DNA of 64,000 bases from Nodosilinea sp. E11 (GTDB lineage Bacteria > Cyanobacteriota > Cyanobacteriia > Phormidesmidales > Phormidesmidaceae), in the NCBI RefSeq assembly GCF_032813545.1, contig NZ_CP136520.1, forward strand, positions 2,102,001 to 2,166,000, read 5' to 3'. The position numbers were made by a program, and so were the translations under genes. Shown in pieces: positions 45,586-54,165 of this stretch. The notes beneath the pieces were generated by a model. It was not told the DNA's origin and did not search any database. It saw only the letters and a list, made by a program, of their open reading frames with translations. The number at the start of each line of letters is the position of its first letter. Within the stretch, counting starts at the first letter, position 1.

Positions 45586-46191
45586 TTGTTTGATCTGGAT
45601 TTTTTGACCCTGCCCGAGGGCTTTCGCGAGGGCATTTTGCTGCTGGCCTACCTGCTGGCGCTGATGTGGGTGCTGGCTGTGGCCGATCTACTCACCGGGC
45701 GGCAGCTATTGCCCAAGCTGGCTATTGAGCCGCGCCGTCTAGCGGGGGTGCCCGGCATTGTGGTGGCCCCGCTGCTCCACGGCGGCTTTGGCCACCTGGC
45801 GGCCAACTCTGGGCCTTTGGTCATTTTAGGCAGCATCATTTTGCTTCAGGGGCTAGAGGTGCTGGGGTTGGTAACAGTGTTTTGCTGGCTGTTCAGCGGC
45901 GTGGGCATTTGGCTGCTGGGCCGCCCCGGCACCCGCCATCTGGGGGCCAGCGGCGTGGTGTTTGGCTACCTGGGCTATCTTTTGCTGCGGGGCTATTTTG
46001 AAAGAAGTCCGGGGGCGATCGCCGCTGCGGTGGTCGTGGGTCTGCTCTATGGCAGCGCCCTGTGGGGTCTGCTGCCGCTCCAGCGGGGCAAGTCGTGGGT
46101 GGGCCACGGTATGGGGTTTGCGGGTGGGGTGATTGTGGCCCGCAAACTCGACATCATGCTGGAATGGGTGCGGTTTAACTCTGGGTTTTAA
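45586..46191 (+). CDS. Rhomboid-family intramembrane serine protease
   Basis: A 201-residue polytopic protein. Rhomboid signatures: HGGFGHLAANS (His and Asn), HLGASGVVFGYLGYLLL (GxSG catalytic Ser) and WVGHGMGFAGG (catalytic His). The first hydrophobic segment lies at residues 17-37. It begins at TTG 45586 and is 28 bases downstream of nnr, suggesting an operon. Substrate unknown. Confidence 0.85.
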   Translation: MFDLDFLTLPEGFREGILLLAYLLALMWVLAVADLLTGRQLLPKLAIEPRRLAGVPGIVVAPLLHGGFGHLAANSGPLVILGSIILLQGLEVLGLVTVFCWLFSGVGIWLLGRPGTRHLGASGVVFGYLGYLLLRGYFERSPGAIAAAVVVGLLYGSALWGLLPLQRGKSWVGHGMGFAGGVIVARKLDIMLEWVRFNSGF

Positions 46192-46255
46192 TCTCTCCCA
46201 GGACGCAGGCTCTGCGCCCCTACGCTAAAATCGCCAATCCAAATTCCAAATTCCC

Positions 46256-46459
46256 ATGAGCGAATCGCCCTCCCATTTCTCCCCCGACGAGCTAGAGCGC
46301 TGGCGCTTTGGCTTGGCCCAGGCCAATCTCAACAACATTCTCTGCCACTGCCGCGACTGCGACGAAACCTGGATGGCCTCGGATGAGGAGAATCTAGTCT
46401 GCGGCTGCGGCAGTCGCCGGGTCGAGCACATTCCCTGCTGGCAGTTTCCCGATGGTTGA
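46256..46459 (+). CDS. Small Cys-rich (zinc-ribbon-like) protein
   Basis: A 67-residue protein with five Cys in CHCRDC and CGCG-type arrangement plus a Cys near the C terminus (LCHCRDCDETW, LVCGCGSRRVEHIPCW). The spacing suggests a zinc ribbon. I have no family name for it. It is compact, with ATG start and neighbours on the same strand. Confidence 0.6.
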   Translation: MSESPSHFSPDELERWRFGLAQANLNNILCHCRDCDETWMASDEENLVCGCGSRRVEHIPCWQFPDG

Positions 46460-46479
46460 GGGGCGGCGAGGGGGTGGTG

Positions 46480-46543
46480 AGAAACCGGGTTTCTGCCTAG
46501 ACTTGCGGATAGCGGGCTAAACTTTGCCAGAAACCCGGTTTCT
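46480..46543. repeat. AGAAACCGGGTTTCT inverted-repeat pair
   Basis: AGAAACCGGGTTTCT (46480-46494) is followed by its exact inverse AGAAACCCGGTTTCT (46529-46543), 34 bases apart. This family is widespread in cyanobacterial intergenic DNA. Together with the next hairpin it lies past the end of the CHAT gene. Confidence 0.65.
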
Positions 46544-46567
46544 GGGTGATGGGGGTGCTACGCAGAA

Positions 46568-46600
46568 AGATCCCAGGGTTCTTGAAGAACCCTGGGATCT
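46568..46600 (-). terminator. Hairpin at the 3' end of the CHAT gene
   Basis: AGATCCCAGGGTTCTT and its perfect complement (16 bp, one central base) begin three bases beyond the CHAT stop codon. The minus strand continues with CTTTCTG, not a true U-tract, so it may act as a 3' stabiliser or a weak terminator. Confidence 0.6.
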
Positions 46601-46602
46601 GG

Positions 46603-49600
46603 TCACTCGTCGCCCAGGAGGGCTTGCAGGGTGTTGGGGTCGGCAATGCCCCGGAGAATGGCGCTGACAATCATGGAGTCCTCCATGTCGAGAGAGTCCC
46701 AAAGTAGAGATTCATCCCGTTCGCCGTTGAGAATACGGCGGATGGCGGCAACGAGGTTTGTCCAGCCGCTAGACTCGCGCTGTTGCAGAATGGGGTCTAG
46801 CTGGGCTTGCTGATCAGGTTGCAGGCTAGCCATGACCACAGCAGCAATGAGCTGACCATGCTGCCGTAGCTCGTGTTGGGTACCTGCGAAGGCGGCTTTG
46901 GCCTGCCGCGCCTGCTGCCGAAAGGTCCGCGCCTGGTCGGCCTGCCCCTGCTGCTCGGCAATCTTGGCCAGGATGGTGTAAGTGTTCCAAATTTGAGCGG
47001 CGGCGGGGTCGAGGGTTCGCTTAATGGCCAGGGCGGCTTCGGCGTGGTGGCGGGCGGTGGCCAGGGTGGCGGCGCTGGGGTGGGGCTGGCTCTGGAGGAG
47101 GTCGGCGAGGTTGTTGAGACGCTTGGACACACCTAGTTGATCGCCTACTGCCTTGCCTCCTGCGATCGCCTTCTCGTACCAGGCGATCGCCCCATCCACC
47201 CGCCCCGCCCCTTTATTCACCAGCGCCAAATTATTCCAGGTTTGCGCCGCCCCCGCCACATCTCCCCGCTCTTCCTTAATCCGCGCCGCCTCCCGGTAGT
47301 GCCGCTCCGCCTCGTCCCACTGCTGCCCCCGCTGGTACACCACGCCCAGTTGGTGCCACGCCACCGCTTCGGTCGCCGGTTCCCCCAGCCCCTGGAACGT
47401 GGTCAGCGCCGCCCGGTACCGGGTTGCCGCCGCCGCCAAATCTCCCTGCACCAGCGCCAGGGTGCCCAGTTGCCCTTGAATTGCTGCCACAGATCTCTCG
47501 TCGCCAATTGCCTGTATAAACTTCAAACCCTCCTCATAGGCCTCCTTCGCCCCGGCGTAGTCGCCCATGGCCGTCAACACATCTCCCAGGTCGGTGTGCA
47601 GTGCTCCCCGCTGCCGCTTCACCCCGTCGCTCTGCTCTAGCTGCTCCGCCACGGCAATCCCTTCCCGGTAGCGCTGGGCCGCCTGGGCCGCCTGACCCTG
47701 GGCCTCCAAACAGCGCCCAATTCTGCCCAGGGTCAAGCACCGCTCGTAGCTGGGCGTTTCCCCCAGCCCCTGCAAAACTTCGGCAAACACCTGCCGCGCC
47801 TCGTCGTAGCGCCCCGCTGCCATCAGCCCCTCCCCCTGGTTGCTGCGGGCCAAATACCAGTTGCGCGACCCCACCTCCCCTTGCAGCGCCGCCAGCTTTT
47901 GGGTTAGCGCTTGCCGGTCTTGCCCCAGGCCAAAGACATTGAGGAATAGGTTGACGTTATCTCCAAACGCTACAGCATCAGGGTCGGCGGCGGCGATGGC
48001 CTGGTTCACCGCCTGCATCAGGTTGGGCAGTTCTCGACGGGCAATGGTCCGCGCCTCCAGGGGGTTCTGGCGGTCTTGCTGGTAAAGCCAGCCCGAGAGC
48101 TGGTAGTAGCGCTGGCGGTGGCGGGTTTGCAGGTCCGACTGGGCGGCGGGGGACACCTGCGCCCACAGCATCGGGGCCAGCGTGGGGTGAAACTTCAGGT
48201 AGGGCACTCCAATGCCGGGGATATACTCGGCCTGAATGAGCCCAGTAGATTCTAGCGCCTGGCGCAGAGCAGGCCAGGTTGTTTCATCTGCCCCGTCGGC
48301 CAGTTCACTTTGAGGGGTGTTAGCCAGTATTTCAGCTAGCTCATCGACATGCTGTTGAGCAAACTGCTGAATTTGTTGAATTAGTTCTTCGGGTAGCTCT
48401 GCATTTTCCGGTAAATCAAGCCCAATTGCCCTTGCCGTAGCCCAAGGATCGTTGGCTTGCAGCGCTGCTAACAACTGCCGCCCTTGAGCAATTTCTGGAT
48501 CCTCATCAGCTTGGCCTAGCCCAGTCACACTAAGCAGTACATCCTCCATTGCTCCCCCCTGGAACACCCCCAGCTTGGGCAACCACTGCCGCGCCTGGTC
48601 ATCCAGCCGATCCAGCGACAGCAGCAGCGAGGCCACCAGGGGGTTCGGGGCTTCCCCCGCCTGTACTGGGCTGGTCTGCAATAGCTCAGCCAACCGTGTC
48701 CCCACCTCGGCAATGCGCCGCTCCTTGAGCTGCCGCGCCAGCAGGCCAATGGAAAGCGGGTGAAAATCCACCAGGGCAAACAGCTTCACCAGGGCGGCGC
48801 GGTCTGGGGTGGGGGTGGTGGCGGTGGGGGGCAAAGCCCACAGCGCCCTAAAGTAGGCCAGGGCATCGTTGGGGTAGGCGGTGCTGCCCAACCCCCGCAG
48901 CGGCAGGGCCAGGTGCTGGCGGCTGCCCTCGGTGGGGTAGGCGGGGTGGGCAAAAGTGGGCTGGCGGGTGGTCAGCAGCACCCGGCTGTGGCCCGCTTCG
49001 GACCAGGCTTTGGCGGCCTCCAGCAGGCGGCGCTGGGGCTCGGGCTCCAGCGCTTCCAGGTTGTCTAAAATCACCAGGGTGGGCGTTTGCCCTAGGTGCG
49101 CCGTGGCGGCGGCGGCATCGAGCAGGCTGTGCTCCAGCACCGTGGCCAGGGTGCTCACGGCGTAGCTCACCGGGGCCTGACCCTGGTAGGCGGCATAGTC
49201 CACAAAGCACACCCGCTCAAACATCCCCGTCTGGTGCAGCCAGCGGCCCGCCTCCAGGGCCAGGTAGGTTTTGCCCTGGCCGCCAAACCCCGTAATGCTG
49301 AGGCGGCGCGTGCCCCCCACAAAGGCCCGCTCGATCTGCCACAGCTCCCGACTACGGCCCCAAAAGCCCGCCTCCTGGCGATCGGGCAGGGTGCCGTCAT
49401 TCCCTGGGAGGGCGTACTGTTGTGCGCCCCTACTTGTGCGGTTGGTCAGCAGCGGCGTATCTGCCCCGGCCTGGTACAGGGCGGGCAAAAACCAGTCCTG
49501 CAACCGCAGGGTGATCTCCTGCTGCTGCCCCCGCAGGCGGGTGCCCCGCTCAGTGTGGCGGTACAGGTAGCGGCGGGCGTTGTCCAGGGCTTCGCCCATG

Positions 49601-50685
49601 CCCTGGCCCCGGCCCAAGTATTGATAAAACTGGCCAAACAATGCCTCGGTGGCGGTCACCAGCACCGAGTGGGTCATCGCCAGCACCGCAGGAATGCCCC
49701 CGTGGGTGAGCCGTGCCGCCAGGCTGCCCAGCACGCCCGGGGCATCGGCGGCGGTGGGGTCATCCTCGGCAGCGCCCTGGCCCACCGCCGCCGATTGGCA
49801 GGCCGACAGCACCACCAGGCCAATCCGCTGGCGGTGCAGCATATCGCCCAGGGTTTCAGCGCTGATCAGCGCCGCCTTGCCCTCGGCGTCTTCAAACAGC
49901 AAGTAGCCCATATCTTGGGCCTCCTGGCGGCTACCCTTGGTCAGCAGCAGGGCATCGCTGCGTTTGGCGGCCTCCCACAGGTGGCCGTCGGCATCGTAGA
50001 CCCCGTGGCCGTCGAAGTGCAGAATGTCTACCTGGGGTAGGCGATCGTCTTCGAGCCGCTGCACCAGGGCATCAAGGGTGGCGGGGCGCAAAAACTCGGC
50101 CTCTACCCGGCCAGCGGCCTCGGCGGCAATGGCCCGCAACACCGCCTGGGCCTCGCTGCGCGGGTCCATAAACCCGGCATCGCTGGGGCGGCTGACGACA
50201 AACAAAATCCGCGCTTGTTCCTGGGGCTGAAACCGGTAGGCCCGCCGCCCGCCCCCGGCCCCCGCCAGCCGCCGCCGCACCGAAATGCGGGGCGTTTCGT
50301 GCAGCAGGTAGGTGCCCGCCGGGTCGCGCAGCAGTTCCCAGGGCAGACCCAAAATCGCCGGGTGGCGGGCGCTAATAGTGATCAACCGCCCCGCTTCGCC
50401 GCTGTCCTGAAAGGTATTGAACAGCCGTTGGGCGGCCCGGTTGCTAAAGACGGCAGTGAACAGCGCCTCACCCCAGGCCTTGAGGTTGGCTTCAATGGCC
50501 TCGGCCCGCCGGTCATCCACATCGGCGGTGTACTGCACCGAGTAGACCTCCAGGTACCAGCGAATCTCCGCCAGGGCCGCCACATCGAGCGGCGATTCAA
50601 ACGCCAGCGCCTCCGATTCCTCCTCCTCCAGCTTGATCACCACCTGGCTGGGGTTGGGAAAGCGTAGATTTAGCTCTAGGGCCAT
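46603..50685 (-). CDS. CHAT protease - STAND NTPase - TPR protein
   Basis: A 1360-residue multidomain protein. The N-terminal CHAT (caspase-like) domain spans about residues 100-405, with catalytic His227 (LHFDGHGVYD) and Cys296 (VLSACQSAAVG). An NB-ARC/STAND ATPase follows: Walker A ITGFGGQGKT (K472), Walker B LVILDN (D541) and the VLLTTR sensor. A winged-helix region lies at about 700-880, then TPR repeats from about 960 to 1240 (YEEGLKFIQAIGDERSVAAIQGQLG, AVAWHQLGVVYQRGQQWDEAERHYREA and others). A short conserved helical tail ends LLGDE. The domain order effector-switch-sensor fits bacterial death or defence proteins. It is complete and in frame. Confidence 0.92.
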   Translation of the reverse strand: MALELNLRFPNPSQVVIKLEEEESEALAFESPLDVAALAEIRWYLEVYSVQYTADVDDRRAEAIEANLKAWGEALFTAVFSNRAAQRLFNTFQDSGEAGRLITISARHPAILGLPWELLRDPAGTYLLHETPRISVRRRLAGAGGGRRAYRFQPQEQARILFVVSRPSDAGFMDPRSEAQAVLRAIAAEAAGRVEAEFLRPATLDALVQRLEDDRLPQVDILHFDGHGVYDADGHLWEAAKRSDALLLTKGSRQEAQDMGYLLFEDAEGKAALISAETLGDMLHRQRIGLVVLSACQSAAVGQGAAEDDPTAADAPGVLGSLAARLTHGGIPAVLAMTHSVLVTATEALFGQFYQYLGRGQGMGEALDNARRYLYRHTERGTRLRGQQQEITLRLQDWFLPALYQAGADTPLLTNRTSRGAQQYALPGNDGTLPDRQEAGFWGRSRELWQIERAFVGGTRRLSITGFGGQGKTYLALEAGRWLHQTGMFERVCFVDYAAYQGQAPVSYAVSTLATVLEHSLLDAAAATAHLGQTPTLVILDNLEALEPEPQRRLLEAAKAWSEAGHSRVLLTTRQPTFAHPAYPTEGSRQHLALPLRGLGSTAYPNDALAYFRALWALPPTATTPTPDRAALVKLFALVDFHPLSIGLLARQLKERRIAEVGTRLAELLQTSPVQAGEAPNPLVASLLLSLDRLDDQARQWLPKLGVFQGGAMEDVLLSVTGLGQADEDPEIAQGRQLLAALQANDPWATARAIGLDLPENAELPEELIQQIQQFAQQHVDELAEILANTPQSELADGADETTWPALRQALESTGLIQAEYIPGIGVPYLKFHPTLAPMLWAQVSPAAQSDLQTRHRQRYYQLSGWLYQQDRQNPLEARTIARRELPNLMQAVNQAIAAADPDAVAFGDNVNLFLNVFGLGQDRQALTQKLAALQGEVGSRNWYLARSNQGEGLMAAGRYDEARQVFAEVLQGLGETPSYERCLTLGRIGRCLEAQGQAAQAAQRYREGIAVAEQLEQSDGVKRQRGALHTDLGDVLTAMGDYAGAKEAYEEGLKFIQAIGDERSVAAIQGQLGTLALVQGDLAAAATRYRAALTTFQGLGEPATEAVAWHQLGVVYQRGQQWDEAERHYREAARIKEERGDVAGAAQTWNNLALVNKGAGRVDGAIAWYEKAIAGGKAVGDQLGVSKRLNNLADLLQSQPHPSAATLATARHHAEAALAIKRTLDPAAAQIWNTYTILAKIAEQQGQADQARTFRQQARQAKAAFAGTQHELRQHGQLIAAVVMASLQPDQQAQLDPILQQRESSGWTNLVAAIRRILNGERDESLLWDSLDMEDSMIVSAILRGIADPNTLQALLGDE

Positions 50686-50766
50686 AGGTCAGGCGGCTGA
50701 GAAAAAAGACGAGAGTTGCCCACCACTATAGCCTTGCAAACTTTGACTGTCTGGTGGTGTCGTGGG

Positions 50767-50876
50767 TTTTGCGAGTAGGGCGAATGCCATTCACCCCTAC
50801 AGTGGAAAATATTTTCCCGCAGCGTAGGGTGGGCAATGCCCACCATTGGGGAGAATGTTTTCCAGAAGTCACCTGA
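50767..50876. repeat. Tandem degenerate palindromic repeats
   Basis: Two related units occur: GTAGGGCGAATGCCATTCACCC... and TAGGGTGGGCAATGCCCACC..., each followed by a GGAAAATATTTTCC-type dyad. The second unit has a sister copy at 60310-60358 (GGTGGGCAGCCCACCATTGG...). These separate the CHAT gene from its upstream neighbours. Confidence 0.6.
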
Positions 50877-50890
50877 GCCAGATTCAGAAC

Positions 50891-51319
50891 CTATTGGGTA
50901 ACAGAAGAAGGGTGGGGGGCTGGTCCATGGCGTTGTTGCAAAAACTCGGCAAAGTCCTGCACCTCCGCCAGCAGCGATTCGGGCATGGCATCCAGCAGGC
51001 GAAACAGGTCACTTTTCACCGGATTGGGGCGATGCAAAAGATTCATGTGAGCTGCTTTCACCACCTCCACCCCCAGGGTTTCACGAAAGGCGCTGGGATG
51101 CTCATGGGTAGACCGCTTCAGCCCAGCCTCATCCTCCAGCACTACCCAGTCGCCAAATAGTTCAACTAAAAACGCCTCACCGGGCTCCAGCACCTCCACA
51201 ATCGTCCCCGTAGTGCCGACCGGAGCCACCGCCCACGGCTCCAGGGCGTTGCTCATCTCCCCGCTGAGGGGAATCGCTTCGGTGAGCTGCACCTGATCAA
51301 ATAGCTCAAATTGCTCCAT
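50891..51319 (-). CDS. DUF4926-like protein with C-terminal DUF2281-like helix
   Basis: A 142-residue protein. Its N-terminal half (ELFDQVQLTEAIPL, PVGTTGTIVEVLEPGEAFLVELFGDW) matches the DUF4926 pattern, a small beta domain. The C-terminal part (LFRLLDAMPESLLAEVQDFAEFLQQRHG) resembles DUF2281, which is common in antitoxin-type genes. The start is ATG 51319: GGAGGTGA lies eight bases upstream and includes the stop codon of the gene before it, so the two are coupled. Family assignments are by pattern memory. Confidence 0.65.
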   Translation of the reverse strand: MEQFELFDQVQLTEAIPLSGEMSNALEPWAVAPVGTTGTIVEVLEPGEAFLVELFGDWVVLEDEAGLKRSTHEHPSAFRETLGVEVVKAAHMNLLHRPNPVKSDLFRLLDAMPESLLAEVQDFAEFLQQRHGPAPHPSSVTQ

Positions 51320-51327
51320 TAGTTCTC

Positions 51328-51660
51328 TCACCTCCGTTCTGGAATAGCGGTAACAAACCGAGCGACGGTCTCCCCTGGGCGCACAATCCACCCTGTTCTG
51401 ACCCACCAAACCAAACCAGTCTCTCCCTGAATGCGGGTAACAGCCTGGTAGCGATCGCCATACTGATCCTGCCGTTGAAAACTCAAGTCTGCCACAGTTA
51501 CAGACCCCAAAATGGCAGCGTGGATGGCGGTAGGTGACTCGAACCCCATCACGGTTTGCCAAAACTTCTGCTTATTGCCGCCCTGGCCCGGCACCGTATC
51601 TCGCGTGAAGAGATAAACGGCTTTCTCAATAGGCATAACTAGCATTGTGGGCTGCGCCAT
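51328..51660 (-). CDS. DUF6883-like protein
   Basis: A 110-residue protein: MPIEKAVYLFTRDTVPGQGGNKQKFWQTVMGF, AIHAAILGSVTVADLSFQRQDQYGDRYQAVTRIQGETGLVWWVRTGWIV, FVTAIPERR. This is the DUF6883 pattern, often next to DUF4926 genes in cyanobacteria. Its stop lies in the ribosome-binding site of the next gene. A toxin-antitoxin-like relation is possible but unproven. Starts at 51660, 51645 or 51636 are all feasible. Confidence 0.6.
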   Translation of the reverse strand: MAQPTMLVMPIEKAVYLFTRDTVPGQGGNKQKFWQTVMGFESPTAIHAAILGSVTVADLSFQRQDQYGDRYQAVTRIQGETGLVWWVRTGWIVRPGETVARFVTAIPERR

Positions 51661-51670
51661 GGGCTAGCGA

Positions 51671-52087
51671 TCAGTCGCCAAACTCCTCGCAAAATGCCTT
51701 CAGACCAATATGGATGACGATCACCCCCACCGCCACCACCAGAGTTTCCAGCAACACACCGGTAAACCCCATCGCCACCAGCACCGGGCCAAAGTTTTTC
51801 ACCACATCGCCGCTGGCCAGGTCTTTCCACTGCTGCCATTGGGCATTGAGGGCACCACCCTCCTTGCAGAGGTCAGCTTTGGCCGCTTTGCGGAACTTCT
51901 TTAGAAAGGTGACAGGCTGTTCTTTGGTGATACGCTCGATTGCTGAGGTCTGCTTGGCCAGGGGGGCGTCAGGTTCCTCTAGGCTGCGCTGCACTGAAGA
52001 ACGGCAGGTTTGATCGATGCCCGCCAGCTCTTGGTCGATCGCAGCAGCTAGGGCCTGCACCTCTGGTTCAGAAAAGATGATTGCCAT
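51671..52087 (-). CDS. Small protein with C-terminal membrane segment
   Basis: A 138-residue protein of unknown family. The N-terminal part is soluble and helical (MAIIFSEPEVQALAAAIDQELAGIDQTCRSSVQRSL, PVTFLKKFRKAAKADLCKEGG). Residues of about 97-130 form hydrophobic stretches (FGPVLVAMGFTGVLLETLVVAVGVIVIHIGLKAF) with the acidic end CEEFGD. It could be a one- or two-pass membrane protein or a pore-like effector. It lies 10 bases upstream of the DUF6883-like gene on the same strand. Confidence 0.6.
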   Translation of the reverse strand: MAIIFSEPEVQALAAAIDQELAGIDQTCRSSVQRSLEEPDAPLAKQTSAIERITKEQPVTFLKKFRKAAKADLCKEGGALNAQWQQWKDLASGDVVKNFGPVLVAMGFTGVLLETLVVAVGVIVIHIGLKAFCEEFGD

Positions 52088-52176
52088 GGCTGAAGGGGAA
52101 GATTTTTCCTTAAGCTAGCCAATTGCGCTAGTTTTAGGTAGAAAACACAGGTTTTCTTTTAGCTGGCGCTGGCCAG

Positions 52177-52620
52177 TCAATCGTCCTTGACCCAGATATA
52201 GCGGGTAGGCTCGAATTCGACGTGTTTTTTGAAGTCGTGCACCATATGGTACAGATCTTCTAGAGTCGTGGTTTGTCGCCCCTCCTTCCAGGTTTTGCGA
52301 TCCATGGTGCCGACAACGAGGTAATCGTGACCTACCAGGGGCGGAAAGATCTGGAGGCAAATTTTTCTTAGCAGCTCATCCAATTCATCTTTGTGGGCAA
52401 TCAGGATGTCGCAACTGGGGCAGTAGCGACAGGTTTTGTTCAGGCTGACGGGCTGGGCCGGCTGAATCAAAATTAGCAGAGGCTTCTTGCGCAGATTGGT
52501 GGGGCGATCGCACTTAGGGCACCGTGTAAACCGAGCATCGGTGTGCGGGTTGAGAAAAAACTTATGCTCCGGGGGTAGATAGCCAAACTGCCCTGGTTTT
52601 CTGCCCTGTTTCTTAGCCAT
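52177..52620 (-). CDS. Hypothetical zinc-ribbon-like protein
   Basis: A 147-residue protein starting MAKKQGRKPGQFGYLPPEHKFFLNPHTDARFTRCPKC. Two CxxC pairs (CPKC and CPSC, with an extra CRYC) suggest a bound zinc. The C-terminal half (LRKICLQIFPPLVGHDYLVVGTMDRKTWKEG...) is conserved-looking but unknown. ATG at 52620 is preferred over the start four codons earlier. It is the first of the same-strand small genes leading to the CHAT gene. Confidence 0.6.
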   Translation of the reverse strand: MAKKQGRKPGQFGYLPPEHKFFLNPHTDARFTRCPKCDRPTNLRKKPLLILIQPAQPVSLNKTCRYCPSCDILIAHKDELDELLRKICLQIFPPLVGHDYLVVGTMDRKTWKEGRQTTTLEDLYHMVHDFKKHVEFEPTRYIWVKDD

Positions 52621-52759
52621 CTGAGGCTCCACTACGCTATGGCATAACGGTACAGCTTGCTAGAGAAATTGCGCTAGATCCATTTCGCCAACGCCGCTAA
52701 AGGAGCCGTCAGTCAAAGCCCTATCCACGGAGCAGAGCTTTGAGCGGGAGAGCATAGAC

Positions 52760-53830
52760 TTAAGCCAAAAACGCCACCAGGGCTTGCAGCTTCTCCCAAG
52801 CAGCGCCGCTGGCGAGAATGTCTTGGGCCAGGGCGATACCTTCAGCAATGGAGTCTTCTAGCGAATCGGCTTTGACCTTTTCGCCCACTTTGAGGGCCAT
52901 GGCCGCATTTAGGGCCACCACATCTCGCTGGGCCTGGGTGCCTTTGCCCTGGAGAATTGCCGTCATGATCGCCACATTTTCCTCCACCTCGCCGCCGCGC
53001 AGGGCGCTGAGGGAGGCAGCGGTCAGACCGAAGGCTTGAGGATCGATCGCAGCGCTAGTCACCTGGCCGTTCTCAACCACCGACACATCGGTTTTGTCGC
53101 CTAGACCCGCTTCGTCGAGCCGCTCGCGCCCGTGGAGCACGATCGCCTGAGGAATGCCCAGCTGGTTGAGTGCCTCAGCCATGGCGGGCACCACCGCTGA
53201 GTCATAGACGCCGATCACTTGGCCTGTGGGCTGGAGCGGGTTAACCAATGGCCCCAATAGGTTAAACACCGTGCGAATTTTGAGAGTGCTACGCAGGGGG
53301 GCCACGGCCTTCATCGCCGGGTGCCAGCCTCGGGCAAACAAAAACGTCACGCCCACGTCATCTAGCGCCGCCTTGACCCGCTCGGGGTCGGCCCCCAGGT
53401 TGACGCCCAAGGCTTCGAGCACATCGGCAGAGCCGACCTTGCTAGAGGCCGAGCGGTTGCCGTGCTTGGCCACCCGCACCCCCGCCGCCGCCGCCACAAA
53501 GGCGACGCAGGTAGAAATATTAAAGGTATGCGCTCCATCCCCCCCAGTGCCGCAGGTATCAATGCAGGGCGTGGCATGGTGAATTTTGCCCTCGCCGCCG
53601 AGGGACTGCCCCTGGAGCACCCGTGCCATGCCCGCCAGTTCTGCCGCCGACACGCCTTTGGCCTGGAGTGCCGCCAGCAGCCCCCCCGACACCACCTCGG
53701 GGATCGATTCGCTGAGCCAGCCGCGCATCAGAGTTTCGGCCTGCTCCTGGGTCAGCGATTCACCCGCGATCAAACACTGTAAGAGGGCTGACCAATCTTG
53801 GGCGGGGGCAGCAGGCATGGCTTGGGTCAC
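52760..53830 (-). CDS. trpD: Anthranilate phosphoribosyltransferase
   Basis: Second step of Trp synthesis; transfers phosphoribose from PRPP to anthranilate. The 356-residue product has the [29 protein letters not shown] motif, [33 protein letters not shown] and [22 protein letters not shown]. The GTG at 53830 has AGGAG eight bases before it and is favoured over ATG 53818. It stands alone; other trp genes are not in the window. Confidence 0.96.
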   Translation of the reverse strand: MTQAMPAAPAQDWSALLQCLIAGESLTQEQAETLMRGWLSESIPEVVSGGLLAALQAKGVSAAELAGMARVLQGQSLGGEGKIHHATPCIDTCGTGGDGAHTFNISTCVAFVAAAAGVRVAKHGNRSASSKVGSADVLEALGVNLGADPERVKAALDDVGVTFLFARGWHPAMKAVAPLRSTLKIRTVFNLLGPLVNPLQPTGQVIGVYDSAVVPAMAEALNQLGIPQAIVLHGRERLDEAGLGDKTDVSVVENGQVTSAAIDPQAFGLTAASLSALRGGEVEENVAIMTAILQGKGTQAQRDVVALNAAMALKVGEKVKADSLEDSIAEGIALAQDILASGAAWEKLQALVAFLA

Positions 53831-54165
53831 AGCTTTGGCTCCTGGGTTAACGCGACAGATGAAGTATCAAAATCCATCTAACCCCAGAATGGCTCCTTTA
53901 GGCTATGCAGGCTGGGCCGAGACCGCGCGATCGCCCTGAATGATTCCATTAATCAAGACCTGGGCAGCTATGTCGATGCAACTATTCTCCCGCTCGAGAG
54001 GTCACTGCACCATCGACAAGGAATTGAGGAGACCGTAGCTACTGAGCCATTGAAAAACTCCGACAATGCATATTAGCTTCTCAAATACGAGATTCCTAAA
54101 CATTTCGTAATTTTTTGTTACGGTAGATTTGCAAAGGCGATGTACTGATTTTTCTTGGAGGTTTT
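53831..54165. other. Divergent trpD/HCP promoter region
   Basis: There is no gene in these 335 bases. TAGATT at 54124-54129 could be a -10 for the HCP gene; no -35 of good quality is at 17 bases. A nearby CGTAA-N7-TTACG dyad (54106-54122) may bind a regulator. TTGGAGG precedes the HCP ATG. Confidence 0.5.

Noticed and set aside
49096..50040. Long + strand open frame within the CHAT gene
   Set aside because: A shadow of the GC-rich CHAT/STAND coding sequence, with low-complexity Gln/His/Arg composition and no family features.
54107..54121. NtcA-like site upstream of the HCP gene
   Set aside because: GTA and TAC are separated by nine bases, not the eight of the NtcA consensus, and the site touches the possible -10 box.
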